Below are positions 35,286-42,554 of a stretch of DNA of 64,000 nt, piece by piece. The DNA is from Paraburkholderia guartelaensis (GTDB lineage: Bacteria > Pseudomonadota > Gammaproteobacteria > Burkholderiales > Burkholderiaceae). Both the position numbers and the translations under genes were made by a program. Position 1 is the stretch's first letter. Every line of letters starts with the position of its first letter. The notes under the pieces are model-generated. The model ran no database searches. It saw only the letters and a list, made by a program, of their open reading frames with translations, and was not told where the DNA came from. The DNA lies in the NCBI RefSeq assembly GCF_004353905.1, contig NZ_SMOD01000042.1, positions 1-64,000 of the forward strand. The letters run 5' to 3'.

Positions 35286-36896
35286 CTATCGGATGGGCGT
35301 TGCTTTGGCGGCTGCGGGCAGATGCGGCGCGACGTTCCACGGCAGCAGTTCGTCGATGCGGTTGGCCGGATGATCGGCAATGCGCTCGATGACGTAGGCG
35401 AGATACGCTTCGGGATCCAGACCGTTTAAACGTGCAGTCCCGATGAGCGAGTACATCGCAGCCGCCCGTTCGCCTCCTGCGTCAGAGCCGGCGAACATGA
35501 AGTTGCGGCGACCAAGAGCTACTCCGCGCAACGCGCGCTCGGCGATGAGGTTATCGATTTCCGCACGACCGTCGCCACAGTAGCGCACGAGCGCAGGCCA
35601 GCGATTTAGCGAGTACTGGATCGCCTTGGTTGTGTCGGACTTTGCCGAGAGCGTGGCGAGCGTCACCTCGAACCAGCGTTTGAGGTCCTCAAGCAGTGGC
35701 ACCGCCTGCGCCTGACGCACACGGCGACGTTCGTCCGGCGGCTTGCCGCGTATCTGCGCCTCGATGGCGTAGAGCGCACCGATGCGCCGCAGCGCTTCTT
35801 CGGTCAGCGCATTGGGCCGAACGGCATGCAGGTCGTGGATTTTTCTCCTCGCATGCGCCCAGCAGGCAATTTCCTGTATCCGTCCGTCACGATACAGTTC
35901 CTGGTAGCCGGAGAAGGCGTCCGCCTGAAGCAGGCCCTTGAACTTTTTGAGGTGTCGCTGCGGATGTTCGCCAGCGCGATCAGGGGAGAAGGCAAACCAG
36001 ACTGCCGGCGGTTCTTTTGATGCGCTGTTGCGATCGTCACGCACATATACCCAGAGGTAACCGGTTTTGGTGCGGCCGTTGCCCGGTGCCAGAACCGGCA
36101 GCGGTGTGTCGTCCGCGTGCGTTTTGCCATCGGCCAGTGTATAGCGGCGTATCGCATCAACCAGCGGATTGAGCAGCCAGGTCAGACTGCCCAGCCAGTG
36201 TCCCATCATTCCAGGCTCGATCGACACGCCGTCGTGCGCGTACATGACCGACTGCCGGTAGAACGGAAGGTGATATACGAACTTCGCTGCGACGATGTGC
36301 GCGAGCAGCCCCGGGCCCGGAAGCCCTCTCTCGATGGGACGGCTGGGCGCGGCCGCCTGCACGATGCAGTCGCAGCACGAGCAGGCCAGCTTCGGCCGGC
36401 GGTGACGGATGACACGGAAGTGCGCACGCACGTATTCGAGCTGCTCGGCCACGTCCTCGCCCAGTGGCTTGAGCACGCCCCCACATTCCGGGCAGTCTTC
36501 TTCAGCGGGCAGATGAACGCGCTCGTCGCGTTCGAGGTGCGCTGGCAGCGGTTCGCGAACGGGGGCTTCGCGGTGCGCCCGTGCTTTCTTCGGCGCCGCC
36601 GCAGCTGCTGCCCCTTCGTCGGCCAGCAGGTCTTCAAGCTTCAGCTCAAGCTGCTCGATCTGGCGATCAAGCTTCTCCGACTTGCGGCCAAACTGCATGC
36701 GGCGCAGCTTCGCGATGGTGAGCTTCAGGTGCTCGATTTCGATGGCGCGCGACGACAACTGCTCCTGCAGTTCAGCAACATGTGCGTCGCGCTTACACAA
36801 GATCTCATCGCGTTCGCGAAGCATCTCGTCGCGAGCGAACACCATCGCTTTGAGGGCGTCGATGTCGTCGGGGAGGTCTGTCGCGCGAAGGTCCAT
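35286..36896 (-). CDS. tnpC: IS66-family transposase TnpC
   Basis: A 536-residue transposase of full length. N-terminal coiled-coil (~20-90, RDEMLRERDEILCKRDAH, leucine-zipper-like EIEHLKLTIAKLRR), zinc-finger region (CPECGG; CSCCDC), then the DDE core: HADDTPLPVL, LLQADAFSGYQ and the Glu in AERALRGVALGRRNFMF. C-terminal GLDPEAYLAYVIERI is the standard IS66 end. The gene appears intact, so this copy could supply transposase in trans even though its tnpB is split. The small proteins TnpA and TnpB normally also contribute to transposition, so the element itself is probably immobile now. Confidence 0.95.
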   Translation of the reverse strand: MDLRATDLPDDIDALKAMVFARDEMLRERDEILCKRDAHVAELQEQLSSRAIEIEHLKLTIAKLRRMQFGRKSEKLDRQIEQLELKLEDLLADEGAAAAAAPKKARAHREAPVREPLPAHLERDERVHLPAEEDCPECGGVLKPLGEDVAEQLEYVRAHFRVIRHRRPKLACSCCDCIVQAAAPSRPIERGLPGPGLLAHIVAAKFVYHLPFYRQSVMYAHDGVSIEPGMMGHWLGSLTWLLNPLVDAIRRYTLADGKTHADDTPLPVLAPGNGRTKTGYLWVYVRDDRNSASKEPPAVWFAFSPDRAGEHPQRHLKKFKGLLQADAFSGYQELYRDGRIQEIACWAHARRKIHDLHAVRPNALTEEALRRIGALYAIEAQIRGKPPDERRRVRQAQAVPLLEDLKRWFEVTLATLSAKSDTTKAIQYSLNRWPALVRYCGDGRAEIDNLIAERALRGVALGRRNFMFAGSDAGGERAAAMYSLIGTARLNGLDPEAYLAYVIERIADHPANRIDELLPWNVAPHLPAAAKATPIR

Positions 36897-36950
36897 GCAG
36901 GCAGTTTACGCACACCGCGGCCCCCCGACATTGATGACGAACAAGACCGT

Positions 36951-37094
36951 TTACAATGCGCTGCGCGGGCGCACTGCTTCGACTGGCTGACGCCAGTCGA
37001 AGCCCTCGAGCAGGAGGGATAGCTGTGCGGTTGTTAACGCAACGACGCCGCCATCGGCACGCGGCCACGCGAAACGTCCTTTTTCAAGGCGCTT
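36951..37094 (-). pseudogene. tnpB: tnpB 3' fragment, cut off by the serine-recombinase element
   Basis: Read on the minus strand from the junction: KRLEKGRFAWPRADGG, TTAQLSLLLEGFDWRQP, then a TAA at 36951-36953. This is the C-terminal 47 residues of TnpB. Together with the 68 residues encoded at 40472-40675 it makes a 115-residue protein, the normal TnpB length, with the join exactly in frame (LFA-KRLEKG). Upstream of the join the frame runs into foreign DNA. Confidence 0.92.
37093..37094 (+). other. attL core dinucleotide of the serine-recombinase element
   Basis: Left junction GCGC-TT-GTAACA. The uninterrupted IS66 reads GCGCTTTGCG, so a TT core shared with 40470-40471 explains both junctions without base loss. 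Large serine recombinases exchange strands at a 2-bp core, which fits. The run of three T leaves one base of ambiguity. Confidence 0.7.
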
Positions 37095-37408
37095 GTAACA
37101 TACCTCGAAATGCAGGCTCTGGGGTTGCCACAGAACATCTTGTCCGCATCACTCACCCGTTCCACCCGTTCAGCGGACAGCAACTTCTCTGCGTAGGTGA
37201 GCGCTATAACCGGTCTGGCCGACGTCTCCTGCTGCGCATCGACGACAAGAGTTATTGCTCCGTTCCTCCGAAGTGGACCGATATGAGCGAGCCTGATCCC
37301 GAGATCTCTATGGGACGAGAGCGCGCGTTGTTCACGGTCAACGACTTGATGGAGCTTGCGCTACTCGTGAGACGCCTTTCGTACAGGCGTGCCGGAAGCG
37401 GTACTTGA
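37095..37408 (+). CDS. DUF5372-like protein, body without start codon (completed only in the circular form)
   Basis: The frame has EHLVRITHPFHPFSGQQLL, LCVGERYNRSGRRLLLRI, SVPPKWTDM and ALFTVNDLMELALLVRRL, matching my memory of the DUF5372 family found beside serine recombinases. Between the left junction and the RITHPFHP motif there is no ATG, GTG or TTG in frame; upstream the frame only continues into the IS66. In the excised circle the right-end ATG at 40456 reads MNPAS-CNIPRNAGSGVATEH and enters this frame, with GGAG nine bases before it. In the integrated state the only in-frame starts, such as GTG 37025, lie in IS66 DNA. Function unknown; perhaps a recombination directionality or regulatory factor. 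Confidence 0.72.
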
Positions 37409-37527
37409 CCGTAAAGGAATTTTTGCCGTGCATGTAAGGTAATTAACGCCGCCATATCTATGGGCATGTCCTAAAAAATCGAAATATGTCAGCTATTGTA
37501 AGGCTAAAAAACTCAACATTCTAGAGC

Positions 37528-37556
37528 TTGACAAAGCCTGTTATGCGGCATAATTT
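37528..37556 (+). promoter_or_regulatory. Sigma-70 promoter with overlapping operator dyad (HTH-recombinase operon)
   Basis: TTGACA (37528-37533), 17-bp spacer, TAATTT (37551-37556): near-consensus. The dyad TTATGC-G-GCATAA (37541-37553) overlaps the -10 element and would be a natural site for autorepression by the HTH protein encoded just downstream. Confidence 0.7.
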
Positions 37557-37589
37557 GGTTACACTGAGATGCAACTACTTGGAGTGAAT

Positions 37590-38054
37590 GTGCCGCCCAA
37601 TGAACGCAAGCGCTCGAAGACGGATGTCCTCGCGGAGGACGGTACGTTGAATCCAACGCCGTCGAACGTTCTCGATGCCAAGTTCCACGAGGGTGGATTC
37701 TTCGATCCCCATGACGCTGTGCAGGTCAAGTACGAGATGTTGCGACGCGTCTCCGTTGAGAAGGCCTCAGTAACGCAGATCTCCGACGAATATGGTGTTT
37801 CGCGGCCAACCTTCTATCAGGCACGGGCGGACTTTGAGCAAGGAGGGATCGCAGGGCTGGTCCCGAGGAAACGAGGGCCGCACGGTCCACACAAGATCCA
37901 GGGCGAGGTGTTGGCGTTTCTCAAGTTGCAACTCACCCCCGGAGAACCGCTTCGGGCACGCGAACTGGCAAAGCTGGTTCGCAAGGAATTTGGTCTCGAT
38001 GTGCATCCAAGAACGATCGAGCGAGCGTTCGGTGTAAAAAAAACGGCGGAATAG
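37590..38054 (+). CDS. Helix-turn-helix regulator of the recombinase element
   Basis: A 154-residue DNA-binding protein. HTH 1 at ~58-85 (EKASVTQISDEYGVSRPTFYQARADF) is of the helix-turn-helix type used in IS481/transposase-like proteins; a second, C-terminal winged region (LRARELAKLVRKEFGLDVHPRTIERAFG) follows. I prefer GTG 37590, which has GGAG five bases before, over ATG 37569, which would lie only a few bases from the predicted transcript start. It probably represses its own promoter at 37528-37556 and so controls the recombinase. Located second in the element's gene order, 56 bp before the next small gene. Confidence 0.75.
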   Translation: MPPNERKRSKTDVLAEDGTLNPTPSNVLDAKFHEGGFFDPHDAVQVKYEMLRRVSVEKASVTQISDEYGVSRPTFYQARADFEQGGIAGLVPRKRGPHGPHKIQGEVLAFLKLQLTPGEPLRARELAKLVRKEFGLDVHPRTIERAFGVKKTAE

Positions 38055-38110
38055 CAGGATGCTGTGCCTGGCCGTCGGCGGTTTCGTCGCCGATCGCCGC
38101 GCAATACGAG

Positions 38111-38344
38111 GTGATGCGTTCCGCTGCTCTTGGTCAGGTCCTGCCCGTAGAAGCCCGGCGCGGACTCAACGTCTTTCTTACGCGAGGGATGTGGGCTTGG
38201 GCACGCATGATGGTTCCAGGGCATGCACCGCCCGAAACAAGCATTACCCGGTCATCGTCGAACGCTCAGCCCATCGAGCGCCAGAGCTTTATCTACGTAC
38301 TCGCAGGCATGGCTGTGACGGTCAATGAGCGGAGGACACCGTGA
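38111..38344 (+). CDS. Small protein coupled to the serine recombinase
   Basis: A 77-residue frame starting GTG-ATG at 38111/38114 (RSAALGQVLPVEARRGLNVF, then LTRGMWAWARMMV). Its stop shares the bases GTGA with the GTG start of the recombinase, so translational coupling is likely. I do not know a characterised family. The Trp/Met-rich amphipathic stretch and its conserved-looking position between HTH and recombinase genes favour a real gene. An overlapping frame at 38059-38328 looks non-coding. It could be a recombination directionality factor, but that is a guess. Confidence 0.55.
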   Translation: MMRSAALGQVLPVEARRGLNVFLTRGMWAWARMMVPGHAPPETSITRSSSNAQPIERQSFIYVLAGMAVTVNERRTP

Positions 38345-40434
38345 ACGCGTCCCTTAAAGTTCAGACTCACCACCTCGAACGGAGCGCTTACCTCTACGTC
38401 CGGCAGTCGTCGATGCGGCAAGTCCTCGAGAATGTCGAGAGCACGAAGCGGCAATATGCCCTGCGTGGACGCGCGAAGGCGCTCGGCTGGCGCGACGAGC
38501 AGATCGTCACCATCGATAGCGACCAGGGGGAGTCTGGAGCATCGGCGTCCTGGCGGGAGGGGTTTCAACGATTGGTCACTGACGTGGGCATGGGCCGCGC
38601 AGGCATCGTCATGGGCCTGGAGGTGTCACGCCTGGCCCGAAACAATGCTGACTGGCATCGGCTCCTGGAAATCTGCGCGCTTGCTGATACGTTGATTCTC
38701 GACGAAGACGGGATATACGATCCAGCGAGCTTCAATGACCGGCTCCTGCTTGGGCTCAAGGGAACAATGAGTGAAGCCGAACTCCATGTTCTCAAAGCGC
38801 GACTACGAGGCGGAATCCTGAACAAGGTCAATCGCGGTGAGTATCGGTGCCTGCTACCAACCGGCTTCGTGTACGACGACCTTGGTAACGTAGTGCTTGA
38901 CCCGGACTCCCAGGTCAGGGAGACAATCACTTACTTCTTCGAGACATTCTTGCGAGTCGGCTCTGCCAGCCAGACGGTCAAGGTCTTCAAGAAGGAAGGC
39001 CTCCTGTTCCCGTCCCGTATGCGCAACGCGAAGTTCTTAGTCTTCCAGCACCTCACCGCGTCGACGGCTCTTCGGATTCTGAACAATCCGCGTTACGCAG
39101 GTGCTTACGCCTACGGCCGGCGGCATTATCGCCGACTTGCAGACGGGCGGAAGGTGCCGAGAAAGCGCGATCGCAATGACTGGCTTGCTTGTATTCCGGA
39201 CGCCCACCCTGGATACATTACATGGGAGCAGTTCCAGCAGAACCTTGCGGTTCTGGAGACGAATGGTCGCGGGTACAAAGTTGCGCGATCGTCGCCGCCT
39301 CGCGAGGGAGCTGCTCTTCTGCAGGGACGCGCCATCTGCGGTCGTTGTGGTCGGTACCTCCGGCTCCGGTATGCTACGCGACGCGGACGACAGGAAGCCT
39401 GGTATGTCTGCGATCGAGCACAAGGCGCTCGTGGAGAACCTTGCTGCCAGTCAATTGCGGGAGCGCCGATTGATGAGGCAGTTGGCGCATTGATCGTCGC
39501 GTCGATGACTCCGGCTGCCGTTGAGTTGGCATGGGAGATACGCAGGGAAATAGAAGCGCGTCACGATGAAGCCGACCGATTACGCCTGCGCGCTATCGAA
39601 CGCGCCCGGTTCGATGCAGATCTTGCGCAACGGCGATTCATGCTGGTCGACCCAAGTAACCGACTGGTCGCCGACACACTCGAGCAAGAATGGAACGACA
39701 AGCTGCGCATATTGGCCGACGCGAGAGAACAAAGGGAGCGTAGCCAGCAGCAGGAGCGTCTCATACTCGACGATGCGATCCGCGACCGGCTCATCGCAAT
39801 GACAGCGGACTTCAAAACACTTTGGCGTGATCCATCGCTGGCGAATCGAGAGCGAAAGCGGCTGCTAGCCTACATCGTCGAGGACGTCACACTGGTCAAA
39901 CTTCCAGACGAAGGGACAACAAAGATTCACGTTCGCTTCAAGGCCGGCAAGACTGAAACGCTCACGGCGCAGAATCCCAAAACATCTGCCCAACAGGTCA
40001 AAACCCAGCCAGAGGTCCTCGAGCTCATCGACAAGCTTCTCGATGACCATACATGCTCTCAGATTGCGCAGCTCCTTAATGATCGGGGCATCCGTCCCGG
40101 CGGTTGTGTCCGTCCAGGTAAGGCAAACATCCGGTTTGATGCGCTGCGCGTCTCATATCTGGCTCAACGAAACGGCCTCCGCTCTCGTCGCGACAGACTG
40201 CGCGACCGCGGCATGCTCACGAAACTGGAGGCTGCATCTCGGCTCGGCATCCACGAAGCAACACTCACCAGGTGGGTCGAATACGGCCTTATCAAACGAC
40301 ACGCCTATAACGATTATGCGTTCCTCTATGAAGTCCCGGATTCCCACCCGCCTGTGAAGCACAGCAGCCGATGGGATCGACTCACTAACCGTGCGAAAGC
40401 GGCGCGAGCGAGCGTAGCATCTAAAACCCTCTGA
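38341..40434 (+). CDS. Large serine recombinase (site-specific integrase/resolvase)
   Basis: A 697-residue recombinase that inserts and excises the element. Resolvase domain ~15-160: YLYVRQSSMRQ with Ser23 as likely nucleophile, GESGAS, LEVSRLARNNADWHRLL. The recombinase domain follows (~185-320, RILNNPRYAGAYAYGR), then a zinc ribbon at ~332-366 (CGRCGRY ... CDRAQGARGEPCC), a long coiled coil (~395-470), and a C-terminal HTH (AASRLGIHEATLTRWVEYGLIKR). The architecture is complete and undamaged, so the element may be active. GTG 38341 is set by the 4-base overlap with the small gene. Its stop is 21 bp before the orphan ATG at 40456. Confidence 0.95.
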   Translation: MNASLKVQTHHLERSAYLYVRQSSMRQVLENVESTKRQYALRGRAKALGWRDEQIVTIDSDQGESGASASWREGFQRLVTDVGMGRAGIVMGLEVSRLARNNADWHRLLEICALADTLILDEDGIYDPASFNDRLLLGLKGTMSEAELHVLKARLRGGILNKVNRGEYRCLLPTGFVYDDLGNVVLDPDSQVRETITYFFETFLRVGSASQTVKVFKKEGLLFPSRMRNAKFLVFQHLTASTALRILNNPRYAGAYAYGRRHYRRLADGRKVPRKRDRNDWLACIPDAHPGYITWEQFQQNLAVLETNGRGYKVARSSPPREGAALLQGRAICGRCGRYLRLRYATRRGRQEAWYVCDRAQGARGEPCCQSIAGAPIDEAVGALIVASMTPAAVELAWEIRREIEARHDEADRLRLRAIERARFDADLAQRRFMLVDPSNRLVADTLEQEWNDKLRILADAREQRERSQQQERLILDDAIRDRLIAMTADFKTLWRDPSLANRERKRLLAYIVEDVTLVKLPDEGTTKIHVRFKAGKTETLTAQNPKTSAQQVKTQPEVLELIDKLLDDHTCSQIAQLLNDRGIRPGGCVRPGKANIRFDALRVSYLAQRNGLRSRRDRLRDRGMLTKLEAASRLGIHEATLTRWVEYGLIKRHAYNDYAFLYEVPDSHPPVKHSSRWDRLTNRAKAARASVASKTL

Positions 40435-40440
40435 TCCGCG

Positions 40441-40471
40441 AATAGGAGTTGCAGTATGAATCCAGCTAGTT
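40441..40471 (+). promoter_or_regulatory. Orphan ribosome site, ATG and right end (attR) of the recombinase element
   Basis: AATAGGAG, then ATG at 40456, then AAT CCA GCT AG and the TT core. In the integrated state this ATG opens only a short frame into the IS66. Joined to the left end (GT AAC ATA CCT ...) it gives an uninterrupted frame into the DUF5372-like gene. The recombinase gene would then be followed after 21 bp by that gene, making a closed circular operon. Confidence 0.75.
40470..40471 (+). other. attR core dinucleotide
   Basis: Right junction GCTAG-TT-TGCGAA. Counterpart of the TT at 37093-37094; the following TGCGAAC belongs to tnpB. Confidence 0.7.
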
Positions 40472-40675
40472 TGCGAACAGGCATAGCCCGCCGTCGCACC
40501 AGTAAAGCGCCTTCAACAGATCGCCGCGGCGGCCCCTGAACAGGAACACATGACCGGAGTACGGATCCCGATCCAGCATTGTCTGCACTTTCACCGCCAG
40601 AGAATTGAACCCGCAACGCATGTCTGTTGCGCCCGCAGCGATCCATATCTTCGTATTGCCCGGCAATCCGATCAT
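40472..40675 (-). pseudogene. tnpB: tnpB 5' fragment, interrupted by the serine-recombinase element
   Basis: Starts at ATG 40675, overlapping the tnpA stop by 4 bases (ATGA). The protein begins MIGLPGNTKIWIAAGATDM, then FLFRGRRGDLLKALYW and ends at GLCLFA, where foreign DNA adds Asn and a stop at 40466. TnpB is the conserved small IS66 protein of unknown exact function needed for transposition. The missing C-terminal part is at 36951-37094. Confidence 0.92.
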
Positions 40676-41070
40676 TTCAGGCAATCCCGCAGAAACCGCT
40701 CGGCGAAGTCCAGCGATACACCACGGATGCGTACGCGTCGCTTGCCAACTTCAACCTCCACTTCGCAACTGGCACTCGGCGTCGTGGACGGCTCGCTCCT
40801 GGGCGGCGACGGCGCGTCAATAATGTTCACCGGCAACAATGCCGTCCCAGCGTCGTCCGGGCCAGTAATACGCGCCGCAATCGCCTCCATCTCCTTGCGG
40901 TAGCGCTGTCGCCACTTGAAGACCATGTTGACGTTCAGATCGTGCTCCCGCGCAATGCGCGACGCCGATGCGCCGGGTTTCAAGGTCTCCTCTCCAATGG
41001 CTCTGCGAAATGCCTCTGGAAAGTTCGCCCGTTTCGGCTCCGCTGTCACCACATCGTCAGGTCTGTCCAT
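40672..41070 (-). CDS. tnpA: IS66 accessory protein TnpA
   Basis: A 132-residue protein with an HTH (KPGASASRIAREHDLNVNMVFKWRQRYR) near residues 30-60 and an acidic/basic tail (EVEVGKRRVRIRGVSLDFAERFLRDCL) typical of IS66 TnpA. It probably binds the element ends. It is intact, first in the tnpABC order, and its stop overlaps the tnpB start. Confidence 0.92.
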   Translation of the reverse strand: MDRPDDVVTAEPKRANFPEAFRRAIGEETLKPGASASRIAREHDLNVNMVFKWRQRYRKEMEAIAARITGPDDAGTALLPVNIIDAPSPPRSEPSTTPSASCEVEVEVGKRRVRIRGVSLDFAERFLRDCLK

Positions 41071-41131
41071 TTTTGCTCCCGCAAATTATTTCGCGGGCAC
41101 CATATTGGACAACCACCGTCACCTTTTCCAG

Positions 41132-41153
41132 ACGGCCATCATCAGATGCTTAC
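41132..41153 (-). repeat. IS66 terminal inverted repeat, tnpA end
   Basis: Read on the minus strand from 41153: GTAAGCATCTGA ... GGCCGTC. Matches the other end at 17 of 22 bases. Confidence 0.85.
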
Positions 41154-41161
41154 TGAGAAAG
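41154..41161 (+). repeat. IS66 target-site duplication, right copy
   Basis: TGAGAAAG, identical to 35223-35230. Confidence 0.92.
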
Positions 41162-41640
41162 GACTGGATGAGTTCCAGAACCCGGCCGTCCGAGATTCGC
41201 CCTCGCAAGAAGAGGTGAGTGCGGAATCGAGTCAAAATAGCTTTGCAGGTCGGCATCAACCACCCAGCAGTAGCCCGCTTTCAGATGCCGGTCTACTTCG
41301 CGTAGCGCATCCTTGCAGCCCAAGCCCGGGCGAAAGCCGTAGCTTCGCGGTTCGAACTCATGCTCAAAGATCGGCTCGATCACCAGTTTCGGGGCCGCCT
41401 GGACGACACGGTCCTTGACAGCGGGGATGCCGAGCGGGCGGCGTCCTTTACCTTTCGGTATGTAGACGCGCCGCACCGGCTGCGGGCGATAGCTGCCATC
41501 CTGCAATGCCTGCGCCAGTTCAGCGAGGTATCGATCTCGCGCTTGGGCGAATCGCTTCACGCTTATGCAGTCGACTCCCGCTGCCCCGGCGTTCTTCTTG
41601 ACCAGTAGAACTATCGAACTCCAGGTCGCGACAAATTGCT
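41154..41640 (-). pseudogene. Group II intron reverse transcriptase/maturase, N-terminal part (split by IS66)
   Basis: Minus-strand reading gives VKKNAGAAGVD, then YRPQPVRRVYIPKGKG, PLGIPAVKDRVVQAA, EPRSYGFRPGLG and CWVVDADLQSYFDSIPH, the RT 0-3 motifs of group II intron proteins. About 40 codons before the IS66 junction the homology changes frame (GRISDGRVLELIQSFL is read in another frame than SIPHSP), showing a frameshift besides the insertion. Upstream of ~41640 a TAA ends the frame and the normal N-terminus and ribozyme 5' part are not recognisable. Together with 34438-35230 this is a doubly damaged intron gene. Confidence 0.82.
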
Positions 41641-41743
41641 TTTAAATCGTGTAGGTTTCGAACCAGAAGGCATCGACGTGCGGCGCATCGATGCAGGCGA
41701 AAGAGCAGGTGCGTGTGTCTGAATCGGAGACTGACAGCGTGTA

Positions 41744-41880
41744 ATGCCCCTGATCAACAAGTCCGACGAGGAACTTCGGTTCATCGTGGATTGTGGCGGG
41801 TTCGTCGGCGTGACCATGTTCTCGCCGTTTCTCAAGAATGGACCGAATCGACGGTGGATATTTCGGGGGACGGGCAAAAA
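41744..41880 (+). pseudogene. Fragment of an M19 (renal-dipeptidase-like) peptidase
   Basis: The frame PLINKSDEELRFIVDCGG, FVGVTMFSPFLKNGP resembles the segment of M19 dipeptidases where the active-site barrel strand begins (family pattern NxSDExIRxIAxxGGxIGVTMF). The frame then has to shift to continue as ESTVDISGD (family STVDDxV). Nothing recognisable precedes or follows. A leftover between the intron and the otnC gene. Confidence 0.5.
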
Positions 41881-41891
41881 TAGCCGGCGCG

Positions 41892-42554
41892 TTACCAGCG
41901 GGCGCCGAAGACCGCGCGCAGTTCTTCGAGTGCCGCTCCGTCGAGCGGTGTCGGCGGCGGATTTGTCATCAGCCACAAGCGCGCCGTCTCTTCCAGTTCT
42001 TCTAGCGCAAAGGCGGCCTGCGCGACAGAACGCTCCCACACCACCGGGCCGAGGCGTTCGAGCAATACCGCGCGAACGGTGTCGGCGAGCGCGGCGATCT
42101 GGACGGCCACTCGCGGTTCGCCCGGACGCCCATAGCGTATTAGCGGAACATGGCCTACTTTCATCACGTAGTACGGCGTGATCGGCGGCAGCACGTCGGC
42201 CTCGCTCCAGACTCCCGCCAGCGTCAACGCGACCAGATGCGTCGAATGCGTATGGACGATGCCGCGCGCCTCGCCATTGCGGGCATAGATGCCGCGATGC
42301 AGCGCCAACGTCTTCGACGGCTGCCCGCCCGACACCGCGTGACCGTCCAGATCGACCTTGGCGATGTCGGCCGGATCGAGCCGGCCTAGACAGGCGTCGG
42401 TCGGCGTGATCAGCCAGCCGTCGTCAAGCCGCGCGCTGATATTGCCGGCCGTGCCGACCGTGTAGCCGCGCTGGTGAAGACTCGCGCCGGTCACGCAGAT
42501 CTCCTCGCGCACGCGGGCTTCGTTCGTGATGAGCAGACCGGCCGTGCCGCTCAC
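41892..42554 (-). CDS. otnC: 3-oxo-tetronate 4-phosphate decarboxylase (class II aldolase family)
   Basis: A 220-residue zinc-dependent aldolase-fold enzyme. Motifs: GNISARLDDGWLITPTDACLG (~33-53, phosphate/substrate loop), Glu-His...: GIVHTHSTHLVALT supplies two metal His ligands, and GEPRVAV follows. OtnC decarboxylates 3-oxo-tetronate 4-phosphate to dihydroxyacetone phosphate in D-threonate/L-threonate/erythronate breakdown. GTG 42554 is chosen because it overlaps the otnK stop by 4 bases (GTGA). The isomerase gene otnI often found next is absent; the dipeptidase fragment and mobile DNA lie there instead. Confidence 0.88.
   Translation of the reverse strand: MSGTAGLLITNEARVREEICVTGASLHQRGYTVGTAGNISARLDDGWLITPTDACLGRLDPADIAKVDLDGHAVSGGQPSKTLALHRGIYARNGEARGIVHTHSTHLVALTLAGVWSEADVLPPITPYYVMKVGHVPLIRYGRPGEPRVAVQIAALADTVRAVLLERLGPVVWERSVAQAAFALEELEETARLWLMTNPPPTPLDGAALEELRAVFGARW

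Larger units (their letters stand above)
37095..40471 (+). mobile_element. Large-serine-recombinase integrative element (DUF5372-like, HTH, small ORF, recombinase)
   Basis: A 3.38-kb segment inserted precisely in tnpB of the IS66. It carries four same-strand genes ending in a 697-residue recombinase. There are no terminal inverted repeats and no target duplication beyond the TT core, as expected for site-specific serine recombination. The right end contains a ribosome site and ATG with no gene behind it, and the left end contains a gene body with no start; circularisation joins them in frame. The insertion point in a conserved part of tnpB suggests that IS66 elements serve as the attachment site. 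Confidence 0.85.
35231..41153 (-). mobile_element. IS66-family element (tnpA-tnpB-tnpC), interrupted by a serine-recombinase element
   Basis: Terminal repeats GTAAGCATCCGA...GGCCGT (35231-35252) and, inverted, GTAAGCATCTGA...GGCCGT (41153-41132) match at 17 of 22 positions and start with the IS66 consensus GTAAGC. An 8-bp duplication TGAGAAAG flanks both ends. Genes tnpA, tnpB (split) and tnpC run on the minus strand. Removing the 3.38-kb inner insert leaves about 2.55 kb, the normal IS66 size. It inserted into a group II intron reverse-transcriptase gene. Confidence 0.93.

Noticed and set aside
37569..37589. ATG 37569 as start of the HTH gene
   Set aside because: It would be within about six bases of the predicted transcript start and lacks a ribosome site; GTG 37590 with GGAG is better, though leaderless initiation cannot be excluded.
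41611..42039. Minus-strand frame between the intron fragment and otnC
   Set aside because: Overlaps the dipeptidase remnant and the otnC 3' end and has no domain; regarded as a shadow frame.
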